Of a DNA stretch of 64,000 nt, positions 52,830-64,000 are shown one piece after another. The notes under the pieces were generated by a model. The model saw nothing but the letters and a program-made list of their open reading frames with translations. It had not been told where the DNA came from and searched no databases. The position numbers were made by a program, and so were the translations under genes. The stretch is from Panagrolaimus kolymaensis (lineage: Eukaryota; Nematoda; Chromadorea; Rhabditida; Panagrolaimidae): NCBI GenBank assembly GCA_028622995.1, contig JAJQJQ010000022.1:3534001-3598000 (forward strand), read 5' to 3'. Numbering within the stretch: position 1 is the first letter of the stretch; each line of letters begins with the position of its first letter.

Positions 52830-53469
52830 ATGTCTGCTTTAATGACAATTTTATTGCTAGTAAATAGTGTTAAATATGGACAAACTTGTATTGCAACTTC
52901 AACTCAAAGAGTAACCACAACCACACAATGTAAGTAGTTAATGAAATTTTTATAGCGTAGCTTTGCTATTTTCTATTTTGTTGTTGCTCAAAGTTTATCT
53001 TTTTAAAATTTCTTATTGTGTCTATGTTTAAATTATTATTATTGCAGTATGTTGTCCGCCACTTTCCACTGGTTATCCTCCAAGAGATACAGCTCCACCT
53101 GGCACTCCTGGTGCAGCATTGGATGAATGTGCAGTGCTTCGACGAATTCAACGTGGTGAATGCCCTCTCACCGCTGAAATTGTATGTTCAGCTGCTCGAG
53201 GAATGTCCGTCGATCAAGTCATTCTTCAATTTCTTTCTGGCACCACTGTGGTTGCATCTTCTGTTGGTGTTACACGAACAAGTGTAACAATTTATTGCAC
53301 ACCAAGTGGGTATCAAGTTAGAAATGCCGCAGGCAATTTAGTGGCCTTCACTGCTGTTAGTTGCACCCAACGAACTCTCGCTGGGCCAGATTTTACTGAT
53401 TATTATGCTGATGGAGTTGCTGGTGGTACAAGTTCGGGTGGAGCAAGGCAACGGACAAATTATTATTAA
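52830..53469 (+). CDS. Secreted C6-domain protein
   Basis: Two exons (52830-52929, 53048-53469) give 173 residues. A short signal peptide (MSALMTILLLVNSVKYGQ) is followed by a Thr-rich stretch and one C6 domain, the nematode-specific module with six conserved cysteines: CCPP, then DECAVLRRI, ECPLTAEIVCSAA, VTIYCTPSGYQV and FTAVSC. A Gly/Ser-rich tail ends the protein. Function of the family is unknown; it is extracellular. The start lies nine bases behind a likely trans-splice acceptor. Confidence 0.85.
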
Positions 53470-53682
53470 ATAATAAAAAATTAATTAATCTACGGTTTAA
53501 TATGTAATAAGTTAGTGGTAAAAAAATATTCCTAATAAATATAAAGCTTTTTTAATTATTTATTTTTTCGCACAAAATTTCCCGTGTCAATTTAAAAAAT
53601 AAAAAATTTCATTGAGGGATATACATAAGTGAATTTGAGTGAGAGATATAAATACCAGTATGACTTTATAAAGCATAAATGA

Positions 53683-55038
53683 TTATGGGATAATAAGGGC
53701 TTGTTGACTAGAATCAGATGAAACATCTTCATCTCCACCATTTCGTGTACAAGAAATATATCGATGTGGATGTTCATCAAACAATGCTGAACGGGTTGGA
53801 CGTAAAAGTACACATGAAAGAGCACTCAGCAATAAAAGTTGAAGAATGATAACAAAATTACAAATAACTAAAAAAAGGATTAATTAAGGACCAATAAAAC
53901 TTTTTAGGAAAGCTTACATCTTGCTTGATCATGTGAATTCAAAGTTGATGAGCATCCTATTGCACCAAAGCGAACAAAAATATTTTCAAAAATCAAAGGC
54001 TCTTGGGCTGAGAAAAATAATAAACCCAAATCAACGAGACGGAAAAGTGAAGTGTACGAATATTTTGAAAGTGATGGCTGAAAAAAAGAGCTTACTAATA
54101 CTGTTTCACTCAACCAAAACATTTTTTGTGACATCCAAAATCAAAAATTTGGAGAAAAAATGAATAACTTACTCCTGCAGCTCGAGATAAAGCATGAAAT
54201 CCAAATACCAAAGCCAATAAAGAAACCAATGAAATGGTATCACAAAGTTGCAACCAAGCGACAGCGGATTCACGATATTCTGCGATTGCAACAATTTCAG
54301 TTACAAGAACAAATGCTCGAACCGCTGGAGCTTGAAGAACAGCAATTTCAAGGAATCTAAGATTTTTAGGTGTTGGCTTTAGCGTTGGAAGGCAATAAAG
54401 AAAGCAACAAAATGGTGGATTCATAAGTGAAATTCTATGGCCTTTTTGTTCCATAGCATCTGTTAAATGACCCCAGCTTCCAGCGAGATTCCGGCATAAT
54501 CGAATCAAAGCTGATATTGCAAAAAGAAATACAAAAAGTCCCAATGAAGCATTGATGGTAGCCGCCCGAGGAATAAACATTCCTGTCAAACATAAAGCAG
54601 CAGATCCAGGAAATAAAAATGCAAGAACTAAAAGTAATTTACGCTTTTTTCTTTCGCTAACATAATTATAAATGTATTTGGTTTGATAAATTCCTATTCC
54701 AAATAATGATAAAGTTGCTAAAGTTCCGATGCAAAGTAGGGATAATTGAGTTGATGAGAGATCTTAAAAAGTTAATACTATATTTATTAGTAAAAAGTTT
54801 CATGTAATAAGCAAAAATAAATTTTTAATATAATATCAACGATAATATTTTAAATTTTTTAGATGAAAAAAAACCTACGATTTAGGAAATATTCTGATGT
54901 TGGTTGATCATGATCAAATGCGAATGGATCATTATTGTCAGTTGCAATTCGGGTACAATTTATTCGAAGACTACCAGGAAATATTAGAGCTTTTATTTGA
55001 ATAAAAATAAATGAAATTAACTCATTGAAGCTGACCAT
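53683..55038 (-). CDS. OST-alpha-like organic solute transporter
   Basis: Seven-helix membrane protein of the Solute_trans_a (OST-alpha/TMEM184) family. Evidence: successive hydrophobic segments (LLLVLAFLFPGSAALCLTGM, LFVFLFAISALIRL) and the family core CCFLYCLPTLKPTPKNLRFL followed by LEIAVLQAPAVRA. It closes with a membrane segment FVIILQLLLLSALSCVLL and a cytosolic Ser/Asp-rich tail ending QQALIIP. OST-alpha pairs with a small beta subunit to carry bile acids and sterols in vertebrates; nematodes have several OST-alpha-like genes, one acting in cilia. The 5' end is uncertain. ATG 55038 opens a frame directly, but a TTCTTCAG acceptor near 55100 and a 32-base possible intron offer another start. 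Confidence 0.85.
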
Positions 55039-57360
55039 GGTGTCCTCGTCGTTGTCGTTATTTCACTACTGCTGCCGCATCGAGCAATGGCCCAACTGAA
55101 GAATGAAAAAAAAGAATGAACTTCAGTTATTTTTTTTAAACAAAAAATGAAAAATAAAGAAACTGAAGGTGGAAATGAAGGATGACGGAGGATTTCATCA
55201 AATATAAAACATGAACTGTGTTGACATGGCAAAAGTAAACACAATAGACGAGGCCGCCGACGAAAAGGTAGTTAGTTGCTTTGTGGCTTCACGTCAAAAT
55301 CAATATTAAGGGAATTTTTCTAAGCTTTTAAAGGGAAGGAAAAATGCGACTGGGGCTCTATGTACTTCGGAGTTTGTTATCAAGCTTTTATGCATGGTTG
55401 TAATAAGAGTAAAAAAGGAAATGAGGTAAAGAAAAATATATAAAATAAAGTTAAAGGAACATAGCTATTTGATGCCTTTTTTCAAATTTCATTTTCCCGC
55501 AATTACCCGCAAGCGTAAAGATGAAGCGAGCTTTTTTCCTTGTAATACAGTAAACTTGCACGGAAAAAAGCTAGCTTCATCTTTACGCTTGCGGGTAATT
55601 GCGGGAAAATGAAATTTGAAAAAAGGCATCAAATAGCTATGTCCCTTTAAGTAAAAAATAAAAATAAAGTTGTTATTTGGTTTTTTTAAATCGGGAATAA
55701 CAAGTTGTTACATGATACAATTAATAACAACGCGATGTAGGTCACAACTTGAGGAAAGACAAAAAAATATATAGCAATAAAACTGTTATTAATCCAAATA
55801 CAATAAGTAATCGTCAAATTAGGCATAAATGGAACTAACAAACAAAATTTGGTTTTTTCTTTAATTATCTCCGAATAGAGCTTTGAAGAGATAAAAACTA
55901 TGGAAGAACACGATTTTTTCAAACTTTAGCTTATAAATACTTTTTAAGTTAAATTTTTACGCCATGAATGATTCGCATGAAAAAACTCCCTATCAAGCAT
56001 TCCTGGAAAGTTTAATATGACGCCATCTTTCTTTTGACCCAACCTTTTTTAAAATCCAGCAAAAAATTTATGTTATCAATAAAACTTCAATAGAAAAAAA
56101 CACACACACCAATTCAATTTGTTTGAAATAAAAAAGCAACCAAAAATAAAATTAATGTGAGTCATAACTAAAAAAGAAAGCATGTAACTGACGTGTGTGA
56201 TTGCAAAACCACCACCATCGATGACTCGTTTTTTGATTTTTATCTCCTTTTTTTTCTCACTTTTTATTGTTACCTTGCCAGGGGCAAATCATGATCCATT
56301 TTATTATTTTTTAACATTACACGTGTTGATTAGCTAATTATGATTTTCTTCAAAACGAAAAAGGTTATTTGAAAAACTTGGTGAAAAAAGATTTTCAAAT
56401 CATAAACTTTGGACGCATTTAAAAACAAAAAATGAAGAATCAAGACTGCTGCGCAAAAAAAGTGTCTCTCTTTTTTTCTCAACTCAGCGTAGTAAAAGCA
56501 ACAATCGAGTTGACTTTTTTTTTGTTGTTAAGTAAACATACGAAAAAAAATATTCGCCCGGAAATATTTACTGGAAGAAAAAAATATCAGCTTGAAAATA
56601 TTTTTTCTTTTTCTGTGGGAGAAAGTAAAATAGTTAGAAATAATATAGTTGAAAAATCTGTTGACAGCAACAAAGTGGAAAGAGAAAAATTGTGAACAAG
56701 CAAGCCACTCACTAAAAATTTGCAAAAAAAGAAAAGATAAAAAACACCATAATGTTGTACTTTGGCGCATTAAAAATAAATTATGAAATATTTTTTATAA
56801 GCTTAAAAACGCAATTACGTAAGAAATTATATTTTTTTAGTTAGAAAGTCATGAGGAGTGAAATACACAGCTTTTTTCTTTAATGTCGTGTTATTATTTA
56901 TGTATGATGACTGTTTTTTGCATTAAAGGAAAGAAGAATCTATTGGTTTCACGTGGTCAAATTAAGGATATTAAGAATTTTGGCTTGCATTCCTCTAATA
57001 TTAGTATGCAACTTCAAATTTGAATTTATTGAACCTTTTTGTTTTTAAATTTAAGGTTTTTTAAATTTAAAAGTATCTATTTATTTTAATATTCTTATTT
57101 ACCCAGGTCATCATTTGCTATTGTTCTTCAGCTTCTATAATGCAAAAAAATTTGGGTTCATTTTCTTCATATTTCTATGAGAATAAACAAATTGATTTCT
57201 TGGTTTGGGCATGCTTATGATTGCTTGGTTTAAAAAAATATTACCTCCTATCATTATTTTTCACCTTTTATGATTTTTTGAAAAACAAAAAACAAATGAA
57301 TATTTTCTTTTCCTAGAAAAAATCATCTGATTGCATTTAAACCAAAAACTTGTTCTCCAA
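55039..57360. other. Intergenic region with a MITE
   Basis: No coding exon supported. Contains the palindromic element at 55455-55646 and, at 57180-57360, the duplicated 5' flank of the F-box-like copy B. 55690-56430 and 56700-57100 show nothing beyond AT-rich sequence. Confidence 0.5.
55455..55646. mobile_element. Palindromic MITE with TTAA flanks
   Basis: Two arms of about 84 bp (55455-55538 and 55563-55646) are reverse complements with about three mismatches and a spacer of about 24 bases. TTAA lies on both outer edges (55451-55454 and 55647-55650), the target duplication of piggyBac-type transposons. The termini read AGG(A/G)ACATAG, not the usual CCC, so the superfamily is tentative. The arms contain a conserved GC-containing stretch, CCCGCAATTACCCGCAAGCG. 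No coding capacity. Confidence 0.8.
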
Positions 57361-58173
57361 ATGAATTCTAAGCTCGATATTATTCATCCAGAATATTCTT
57401 TTAAATTTCCTCGTCGTCAATATTTCTCACTTCCGTATTATCTTATTTCTTATATCGCTGAACGACCATCATTTTCATCATTGGGATACCAAAAGCTTCA
57501 AAAAACATGCAAATATTTTTTCTCAAAAAAGAAGGTCGTCGTTTTCAATAAAAATATCGCATTAGGTTCTGGTTATTTTCATTATCTGACACCAATAAAC
57601 AACGAGAATATTATAAAGTTAAATTTGAATTGCAATGATGTTCGATTTTGGTTTACTGACAACTTAGTAATCCAAAACCCCAAACAATTACCATTATTAA
57701 ATCATATTTATCGAAATGATCTTGTATATTTATATTTATCGGATGTGGATATGACGTTCAACGAAATAAAGGATATATTAAATGGTGGAAAAATTAAAGT
57801 AGTTACTTTGATGATGATAAATATCAAACATGCAGATGGAACCCCGGCGACATTAGATTTAATTATCGGAGAATGTCCAAAAGTTGAATTCCTAAACTAT
57901 TACAACAAGTGTGAAACTTTCACTTCCAATACATTTGAAAAAATCAAACTTAATTCGAAGTTAATTTCATTTTATATCGGTATTTATCACATTGAAGAGA
58001 TGATTGACCCTGAAATATTTTGTCAATTTATTGAAAGAAATCTCGTTGAAAAGCCATCAGTATGCGTTCATTTCCAATATGTAGTCCCCAAACAAAGCTA
58101 TGATAATTTTGAATCTGTTGTCAAACGCAAGCTTGAAAATGCAGCCAAATTTTTACTTATACGTGGACCATAA
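57361..58173 (+). CDS. Divergent F-box-like protein, copy B
   Basis: Single-exon gene of 270 residues, paralogue of copy A at 50014 with the same start (MNSKLDIIHPEYSF), F-box-like N-terminus (FPRRQYFSLPYYLISYIAE, KTCKYFF) and the conserved ADGTPxTLDL and IDPEIFCQF segments. Divergence is concentrated in the middle (residues 75-150) and at the C-terminus, while the first 70 residues and the 5' leader are nearly identical. That suggests functional constraint or conversion at the 5' end. Confidence 0.75.
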   Translation: MNSKLDIIHPEYSFKFPRRQYFSLPYYLISYIAERPSFSSLGYQKLQKTCKYFFSKKKVVVFNKNIALGSGYFHYLTPINNENIIKLNLNCNDVRFWFTDNLVIQNPKQLPLLNHIYRNDLVYLYLSDVDMTFNEIKDILNGGKIKVVTLMMINIKHADGTPATLDLIIGECPKVEFLNYYNKCETFTSNTFEKIKLNSKLISFYIGIYHIEEMIDPEIFCQFIERNLVEKPSVCVHFQYVVPKQSYDNFESVVKRKLENAAKFLLIRGP

Positions 58174-58365
58174 TATATTTTAAAGATTTTCTTTCAAAAT
58201 AATCATTTACTATTTTATTACATTTGTTTTTATTGTTACCCTTTGAAATTTTTCCAAATTTTTAATTATATGTTTAAAGCAGTCGAAGAAAAAGATTATT
58301 AATAATTTCGTTGTTACTCGTTCTAAGCAAGCAAAAGAAGGCTAATCTATTTTTTAAAGATCTTA

Positions 58366-58391
58366 GACATGTTACATTACAAATTCATTTA
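58366..58391 (+). pseudogene. Relic of F-box gene exon 2
   Basis: Twenty-six bases starting GACATGTTACATTAC match exactly the beginning of exon two of the F-box gene (48312-48337). The context before it (CTTAGACATG against ATTTAAGACATG) is similar but decayed. Flanking sequence is unrelated. It lies just downstream of copy B and marks an older duplication of this locus. Confidence 0.65.
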
Positions 58392-61300
58392 AGCTTCTGA
58401 TTTTGCTTGAAATAAATTGCTCAGAAATTTAGCATAAAAATATGATTCTAAAAATATAATGTAAGATATTTTTGCAATGTTTCTGCTGTTGACCAAGAAA
58501 AACATACATACATTGAAATAATTTTGCATTGTTTTTTTAAATGTTTCTTTCTCGCCATTATTGTTTTAAATGTTGGGAAAGATGATGATGATTCAAACAA
58601 ACAATTCTCAAAGGCATCGTTACAAAGAAGTGAATTCAAAGGAGAGAAAAAATATAATTTTTCGTTGAATAAAACATCGCTTTGCACTATCAAAAATAAA
58701 TGTGTTGGAACAAGATTGCTTTTCTTTTGCTAAAATAGCTGCAGTAAAACAATAATACAGCTGTTTTCAATCTTATTAAACTTTTAAAGGAAATATCAGT
58801 AACGCGTATTTCTTTTTTACTTTGGCATGTGTTTTGGTTGCTTCCGTTAGAAGAAAAAAAAAATAACTGGAATTTTTCAATGTTATAAGAAAGTAGTAGA
58901 AAGGAAGGCGCGATTTGAATGGGATAAATAATCATAGGCTGTTGAAATGGTTAGCCTTCTTCTCATTCTTCTTCCGATGAAATAATTTGCAAAAAGAAAG
59001 CAAAGCCGTTCCTCATCCGGTTCATTGTCAAATCATTTTTTTTATTTGCGTGTTTGTGTGGTTTTTTGGAACAACGGCTTAGAGTGAGAAGAATTGCCAA
59101 ATTGCATCGTCTTTTTTATTGTCCGGATTTTTTACTGGTTTTTTATCCTTAATTCTTTTTATTTGATTTTTTTTGCAAAACCTAAAAAGTCGCATTAAAA
59201 AACTTGACTATTCAAATGCTTTTTGTTAAGTTTTTTTGCGCATTTTTTGGATTTGTGATTTGGTTTGATTTAAAAAAAAAAAGGATTTATAAAAAAAATG
59301 CAAAAGAATTATGAGAAATTCATCGATATTGCCAACAAATATATACAATAATATGGACTCCCAAATTACCGTACATAATTTTAGCATTATCTTGGATAAT
59401 TTAGAAGACGATTGGATTTGTGAATCTTTCTTCCATAAAAAAGTCACATTTTTTATTTGATATTTTTTTTCTTTTTTCCGGTTCTAGAAAATTAAAACAT
59501 TTTTATTAACACGAAAAAATATGGTAAATGCGGCATAATTTGTCGTAAATTAATTTATTTATTGGAGCGATTAGCAGAAAAAAAAAGTTAGTTGACATCT
59601 TTCTTTTTATTTCTTTGATTTCGCGCGCATCATCGTTGTCTTTTTATTTTTTTCATCACTGCAAAAAAAGAGTTTGATCTCTATTTTCGATGATGTCGTG
59701 TTGATTAGAGCTTTATCGTTGATAAGATGACGGATGCAGGCAGCCGCAGCGGTATCACATATCGCCTAAGGCATCCTAGTTTTTTTCCTTCTTTCAAAAT
59801 CATTTGTGTGTTGGCGGTAAAAAAACATGATCGATGAGGTTTCAGAAGCTTTTCGGCGTTTTTTTTTGCTTTGTTTTTCAGCAACGATTCTGAATCTTAT
59901 TTTTTGTTCTTCTGTTGAAATAAGTGTATGGAGTTGCTTTTGTTAGAAAGATTTTCCTAGAGATAGAGAAACCACACACAGCAAAATAAAGAAGTAAAAA
60001 CTGGTAATTAAAAACTTTTCCGTAATTTATTTTCTTACTTTTTCTTTGTTTTTTTCAATTTTGTTTAGTGTTTATACCAAAAAAAAGTTTTAAAAAGTAA
60101 TAGCAGCTGGGTGGTGGCGAAGGCAAAGACCAACCAGCATTTTTGTTGTCATCTTTACTTACAGGTTTCTTCTCCCATGCATTTATCAACTTCACACTTT
60201 ACTTTTTTTTTTATATATATTTTCCTTTTCACTTTTAACTCTTTTTTTTAACGTGTGTTTACAAGTTTATCTCTTTTCTTTCTTTTTTTACTTTCAAGTC
60301 AAGCTTGAATTTTTTTTTGTTTTGCTTGCGTTTAGAAACTTTTTATTCAGTTCAGCGTGTTTGTTGTTCGTGTACTTTTCCCTAACATACAAAACGCAAC
60401 TAAAACTATGTTGCGACTTCTCACCTCGTTAAAAGAAAAACTTTCATTTTTCATGAATTTTTGAGGTCAACTACCAACTTTTTTTTCAATTTCTTTTTTA
60501 TTGCCTTAGGGTAAAATACCTTCAAAGAAAGAGAAAAAATTTTATATCCGTTGTTTGAGATTCCGTATTTTTCGACAATTTTGGTTCCGGTTGTTACTTT
60601 TGCACCCCATAATTTTATTTTATTTTTTATACCTTCAATACATATAAATTTTTTGCCGATGTTTTTACAACAATATTTTTTTGATGTTTTTGTATCAAAA
60701 AAGGGCAGGAAAGCATTGTTCCCATTTTTAATTCTAAAAAAGAATAAAGAAGAGAAAAGAATAAAAAAAGGATCGCGGTGCGCAATCCATGCAATCATGA
60801 AGGTCGGAGTTGTCGTCGTCGTCCACGATGATGATGATCGACGCAATAATACCTTTTTTATATTAAATAATAAAAAAAACTTATGATTCGTCATGATGAT
60901 GTTTCTTTCATGCTTATTTTTATTTTATTCTTTGCTTCAATGCTTTTTGTTTTTGGATGATGAATTTTTTACCTAAAAAAGAAGGTAGAGTAAAGACAAT
61001 TGAAGAAGAAAAAATTGAGTAGACAAAAAACAAAAGATTGTCTAAACACAAAAGGTTTGCGCCTTGTGGCTGTTGCGACTTCGTTCCAGTCTCGCTGATT
61101 ATTTCTTCCATCTTTTTAATGAAAATTTTTAATTTTGTTGCAAAAAAATGATTGTTTATTATTTTTTGGTTTAAATTTGACCCTTAGGTCTTGACAAAAG
61201 GTGATCAATTTAAAAAGCTGATGTCCATCATTTAGCATCATTCAGCGATAAGCACTCTGATATTGGTACATCTCACTTTTGATACTCATTCGTTTTTATA

Positions 61301-62293
61301 GTAAAACCTTCAAGCTTTAACTTTCACGCAGACTCACTTTTTACTTTCTTTCATTGTTCGCTAATATGTACGTTATTGGTGCTGACCTTTTCGCTTACCT
61401 TTTATTCACATATTTTTATTCGATGTTTTCTCACTTTTTTTCTTGACGATTACTACAAAATGGGCGTTGGTCATCATCATTCGTTTAGAAAAGTAGTTGT
61501 TGTATTAGTAATCGAGGAACAAATTTGCGTTAAATTGCGTGTTTCAAAAAACTCTTCACTTTTATTTCACAGAAATTTGAACACGCGATCGCAGATTTTA
61601 AAATGAAAAAAGGACTTATACTTTTTATGTTTGCTTGTTGGATCACTTAATTTTTTATGTTCTTCGGGTCATTCAGTTAGTTGTTCACTCTCAAATTGGA
61701 TAATCTCAAAAAAGTATGTATTGTTGTAAAAAAAGGTTTAAAAAAATTCCATTCTTTTTTGACTTTTCCGAATCGTTATTTTTTTGCAAAAGGTGAGGAG
61801 TAGCTTGAATGAATACCATAGCTTTTAGTATTTTTCTATATTCATTGTAAAATCTTTTAATTTTGGTTTAATTTGAATTAATTTTGTGTATGAAAGAATA
61901 AAAGTGTTAGCCTTTTATGCTTCTTGCTCGCTTTAAAAAACCCATTGTTGGAATACAATTTATTTTAATAAATTTAAATGTCCAAATTGTTGGGAATATC
62001 GATGCTATTTTCATCAGTGCCTTATGGAATCCCTCATCGTCGATCCTATTTTTTTCGTTAATTTAACTTATAAATTTTAAAACTCATTCAACTTTTAATA
62101 ATTGTATTGTATTTTAATCCTTTCTATTCCATCCATTCCATCCCATTCTCTTTGGGCTGCTTTCCTTCTAACAATAATTCCGGATTTAATGCTTTTAATT
62201 TTATTTATGAAAATCGTCGATTTTATTTCATTTTAAAATTCATTAAATTTTTTTTGCCTTCTTTTAGCGTAACTTTTTTTCCTTTGGAAAACG

Positions 62294-62535
62294 GGGATCC
62301 AGTAAAAACCGCTCCGATCCAAATTCCGATCCGATCCAGTAAAAACCGATCCGATCCAGTAAAAACCGATCCGATCGCTTTTTTTATAAATATTTTTTAA
62401 AAAATTCAAAAAAAGTGAATTCAAATTGACCGCCAGAGAACCAAAGAAAAGTTTTTTTGCACTGAAAAGGGATCGGATCGGTTTTTACTGGATCGGATCC
62501 GAATTTGGATCGGAGCGGTAAATATTGAGACCCTG
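62294..62535. mobile_element. Fold-back element with (GATCC)AGTAAAAACC repeats
   Basis: ACCGCTCCGATCCAAATTC near the left end is matched by its exact reverse complement near the right end. Inside are tandem GATCCGATCCAGTAAAAACC units on the left and the inverted unit on the right. GGAAAACG occurs directly outside both ends (62286-62293 and 62535-62542). Read from the right, the element starts CAGGGTCTC, a hAT-like terminus; the left terminus is altered (GGGATCC). No coding capacity. Confidence 0.75.
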
Positions 62536-64000
62536 GAAAACGTTTGTTGTTTTTTTTCGCAGCGTGGATTATTTTGGTTTTAATTGAAAAAAAAATGAAA
62601 AGAAGAAGATCTCATAAAATATTGCACCATTACGGTCTTTATTTTTTTTATTTTTTTGACATCCGATCGGCGTCGGTTGCTTTTTTGTGATTTTCTTCTT
62701 CCTCCGAGATTGACCTTGAATATTTTCGCGAATTGGCGTAGAAAGAAATCAAATAAATTTACAATCACAAAAAAATAATTTAAAATCATTTCCGAACAAT
62801 TAGCTTTAATTTTCTTTTAAATTTTTTTGCAACTATTTTTTTTATTAGGTAAATTTGTACTAATTACGACAAAAAAAGAGTTGTGGTATTTTAAAATAGA
62901 TTTTTGAATGATTCATTTAGTTTCGGAGGGTTGAAGCTAGTTTAAAGCAGGATTTAGAAATTTAGGTTATCAATAGTAAAGTGGGTTAAATTTAAGGAAG
63001 AAAGGATGTAAAAATAGTCAGAAGAAATATTTTCAAAAAGTCAGAAGTTATTTAGATTAGAAATTTTAAATTGACATAGCCTTTATGGCTCCGTCTAAAT
63101 TTCTCATTTTTGGTACCACATTTTTAATAGCAACATTGAATAATAAAAGTGCTAAAATAGTTTTAACTGCATTTTATTTTTTCGATTGATTCTTACCAGA
63201 TGCCAAACACGTATATTAGCGCTGTTTGATTTACCTATTTTTTTTTTAAATTTTCGATCATTTTTTCTGTCTCCTTAATTGAGCAATGATTTTGCTTAAT
63301 TTCTTTCATCTTATTTTTTATTTTCATCGCGGTTTATTTAGTTTTTTAATTCGGGGTCGAGCCCGATGACGAGAATATTTTTTGCTTGATTGTTTCTTTC
63401 CTTTTTAAAAAACTCTGCTTTTTTCAATCTTATTTTTTTATGTTTGATTCAAACCATTCTCGAACGACAAATCACCCGAACACCGCGAAGATGAAAGACA
63501 TTTACTAAGAAAAAGCTTGTTAATCTTTCTTTTTTTTTTGCTGCTACTACCTTTTTTTCTGAAACAACAAATCGAAACATGATGTTGATGAAGGGGAGAA
63601 AAATGAGAGAGAGAGAAAAAAACGGCTGACTGTTTGTTAGTCGTTGACGACGATGAAGAAAAAAAGCTGAAATTTCTCAAAACAAATTGTTTCTATCTCT
63701 CATTATTATTGCCTGAGGCAAAGATAGAGAAATTATAAAAAGTTGATATTATTTATTTGTTTTTTTTTTCAACACGTATTTTTTTATTCTTTAAATTGAT
63801 TGAGCGAGATATCCGCCGAGATTTTTATCATCTTCATTTGCTTTTGTTGTGTGTTTCTGTTTTTTTATTGCTCGGCTTTGTTCATTCTCCTTAACTTTTC
63901 GCCTACTCTCTTTTATATTTTTTACTTTTTACTCTTACTTTTGCAACTTGACTGTTGAAGTAGCAAATTTGAGTTAGTTACTTGGATCGCCATCAACATC

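Larger units (their letters stand above)
58174..64000. other. T-rich region without recognised genes
   Basis: Apart from the relic at 58366 and the fold-back element at 62294, I find no exon that I can support. Frames near 60551-60886 and 62107-62400 are low complexity or overlap the repeat. From about 59 kb the plus strand is packed with T runs, as in sense-strand nematode introns, so part may be a long intron or 5' region of a plus-strand gene beyond the right edge. Confidence 0.4.

Noticed and set aside
57100..57125. Spliced-leader-like phrase (TTATTTACCCAGGTCA)
   Set aside because: Only a partial resemblance to nematode SL sequences, with no following donor and Sm-site arrangement that I can recognise.
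60451..60894. Overlapping frames on both strands, 147 and 111 codons
   Set aside because: Both are rich in Phe, Lys and Ile from homopolymer runs; the GTCGTCGTC/GATGATGAT tract creates apparent repeats. No homology recognised.
62107..62400. Plus-strand frame of 97 codons
   Set aside because: Its C-terminal third is the translated repeat array of the fold-back element.

Overview
This is nuclear DNA from a nematode. The evidence is strongly AT-rich sequence, many introns of about 45-60 bp ending in TTTTAG or TTTCAG, start codons sitting just behind such acceptors (as expected for spliced-leader trans-splicing), close-packed genes on both strands, and nematode-type families: cellular RNA-dependent RNA polymerase, C6-domain secreted protein, ODR-2/HOT-like Ly6 protein and an OST-alpha transporter. 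The short divergent F-box-like proteins at 50.0 and 57.4 kb resemble a family I associate with Panagrolaimidae (Panagrolaimus, Panagrellus, Halicephalobus). That assignment is an inference.

Layout. 1-13.3 kb: one long minus-strand gene encodes a mosaic extracellular protein: signal peptide, Ser/Thr-rich stalk with a glycosaminoglycan-type EGSGED site, SEA domain, Cys module, five LDL-receptor class A repeats, a charged helix and a Pro-rich tail. It looks like the start of a perlecan-type proteoglycan and runs off the left edge. A complete hedgehog-acyltransferase-like MBOAT gene lies in one of its introns on the opposite strand. 15-21.8 kb: a small secreted helical protein, geranylgeranyltransferase-I beta, mitochondrial ribosomal protein mL37 and an unidentified helical-repeat protein. 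22-30.8 kb: a hAT-type MITE, a Ly6-like GPI protein, a Pro-rich tail-anchored protein, Inscuteable, MsrA and diphthine synthase. 31-33.7 kb: transposon debris, namely a TA-flanked inverted-repeat element and a decayed Helitron whose 3' terminus is intact. 33.9-47 kb: a dense block with a YJU2B-type splicing factor, a mini-ferlin with a frameshift, RdRP, a gamma/delta/zeta sarcoglycan, the AAA ATPase NVL and eIF5A. 47.7-58.4 kb: a recently rearranged F-box region with two paralogues, a chimeric segmental duplication that fuses an inverted copy of the NVL 3' end to a copy of the F-box gene 3' end, a C6 protein, OST-alpha and a TTAA-flanked palindromic MITE. 58.4-64 kb: no recognisable gene. It is T-rich on the plus strand and holds a second probable hAT-type fold-back element.

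Working relationships. Several genes belong to common processes: mL37, eIF5A, DPH5, NVL and YJU2B in translation, ribosome biogenesis and splicing; the RdRP in small-RNA amplification; the sarcoglycan and the perlecan-like protein at the muscle-matrix interface; Inscuteable in spindle orientation. Three tandem same-strand pairs have operon-like spacing: mL37 with GGTase-I beta, DPH5 with MsrA, and RdRP with sarcoglycan. The two features most worth following up are the chimeric duplication at 51.0-52.5 kb, which has created new open frames across its junction, and the nested HHAT/perlecan-like locus with its non-standard splice sites.
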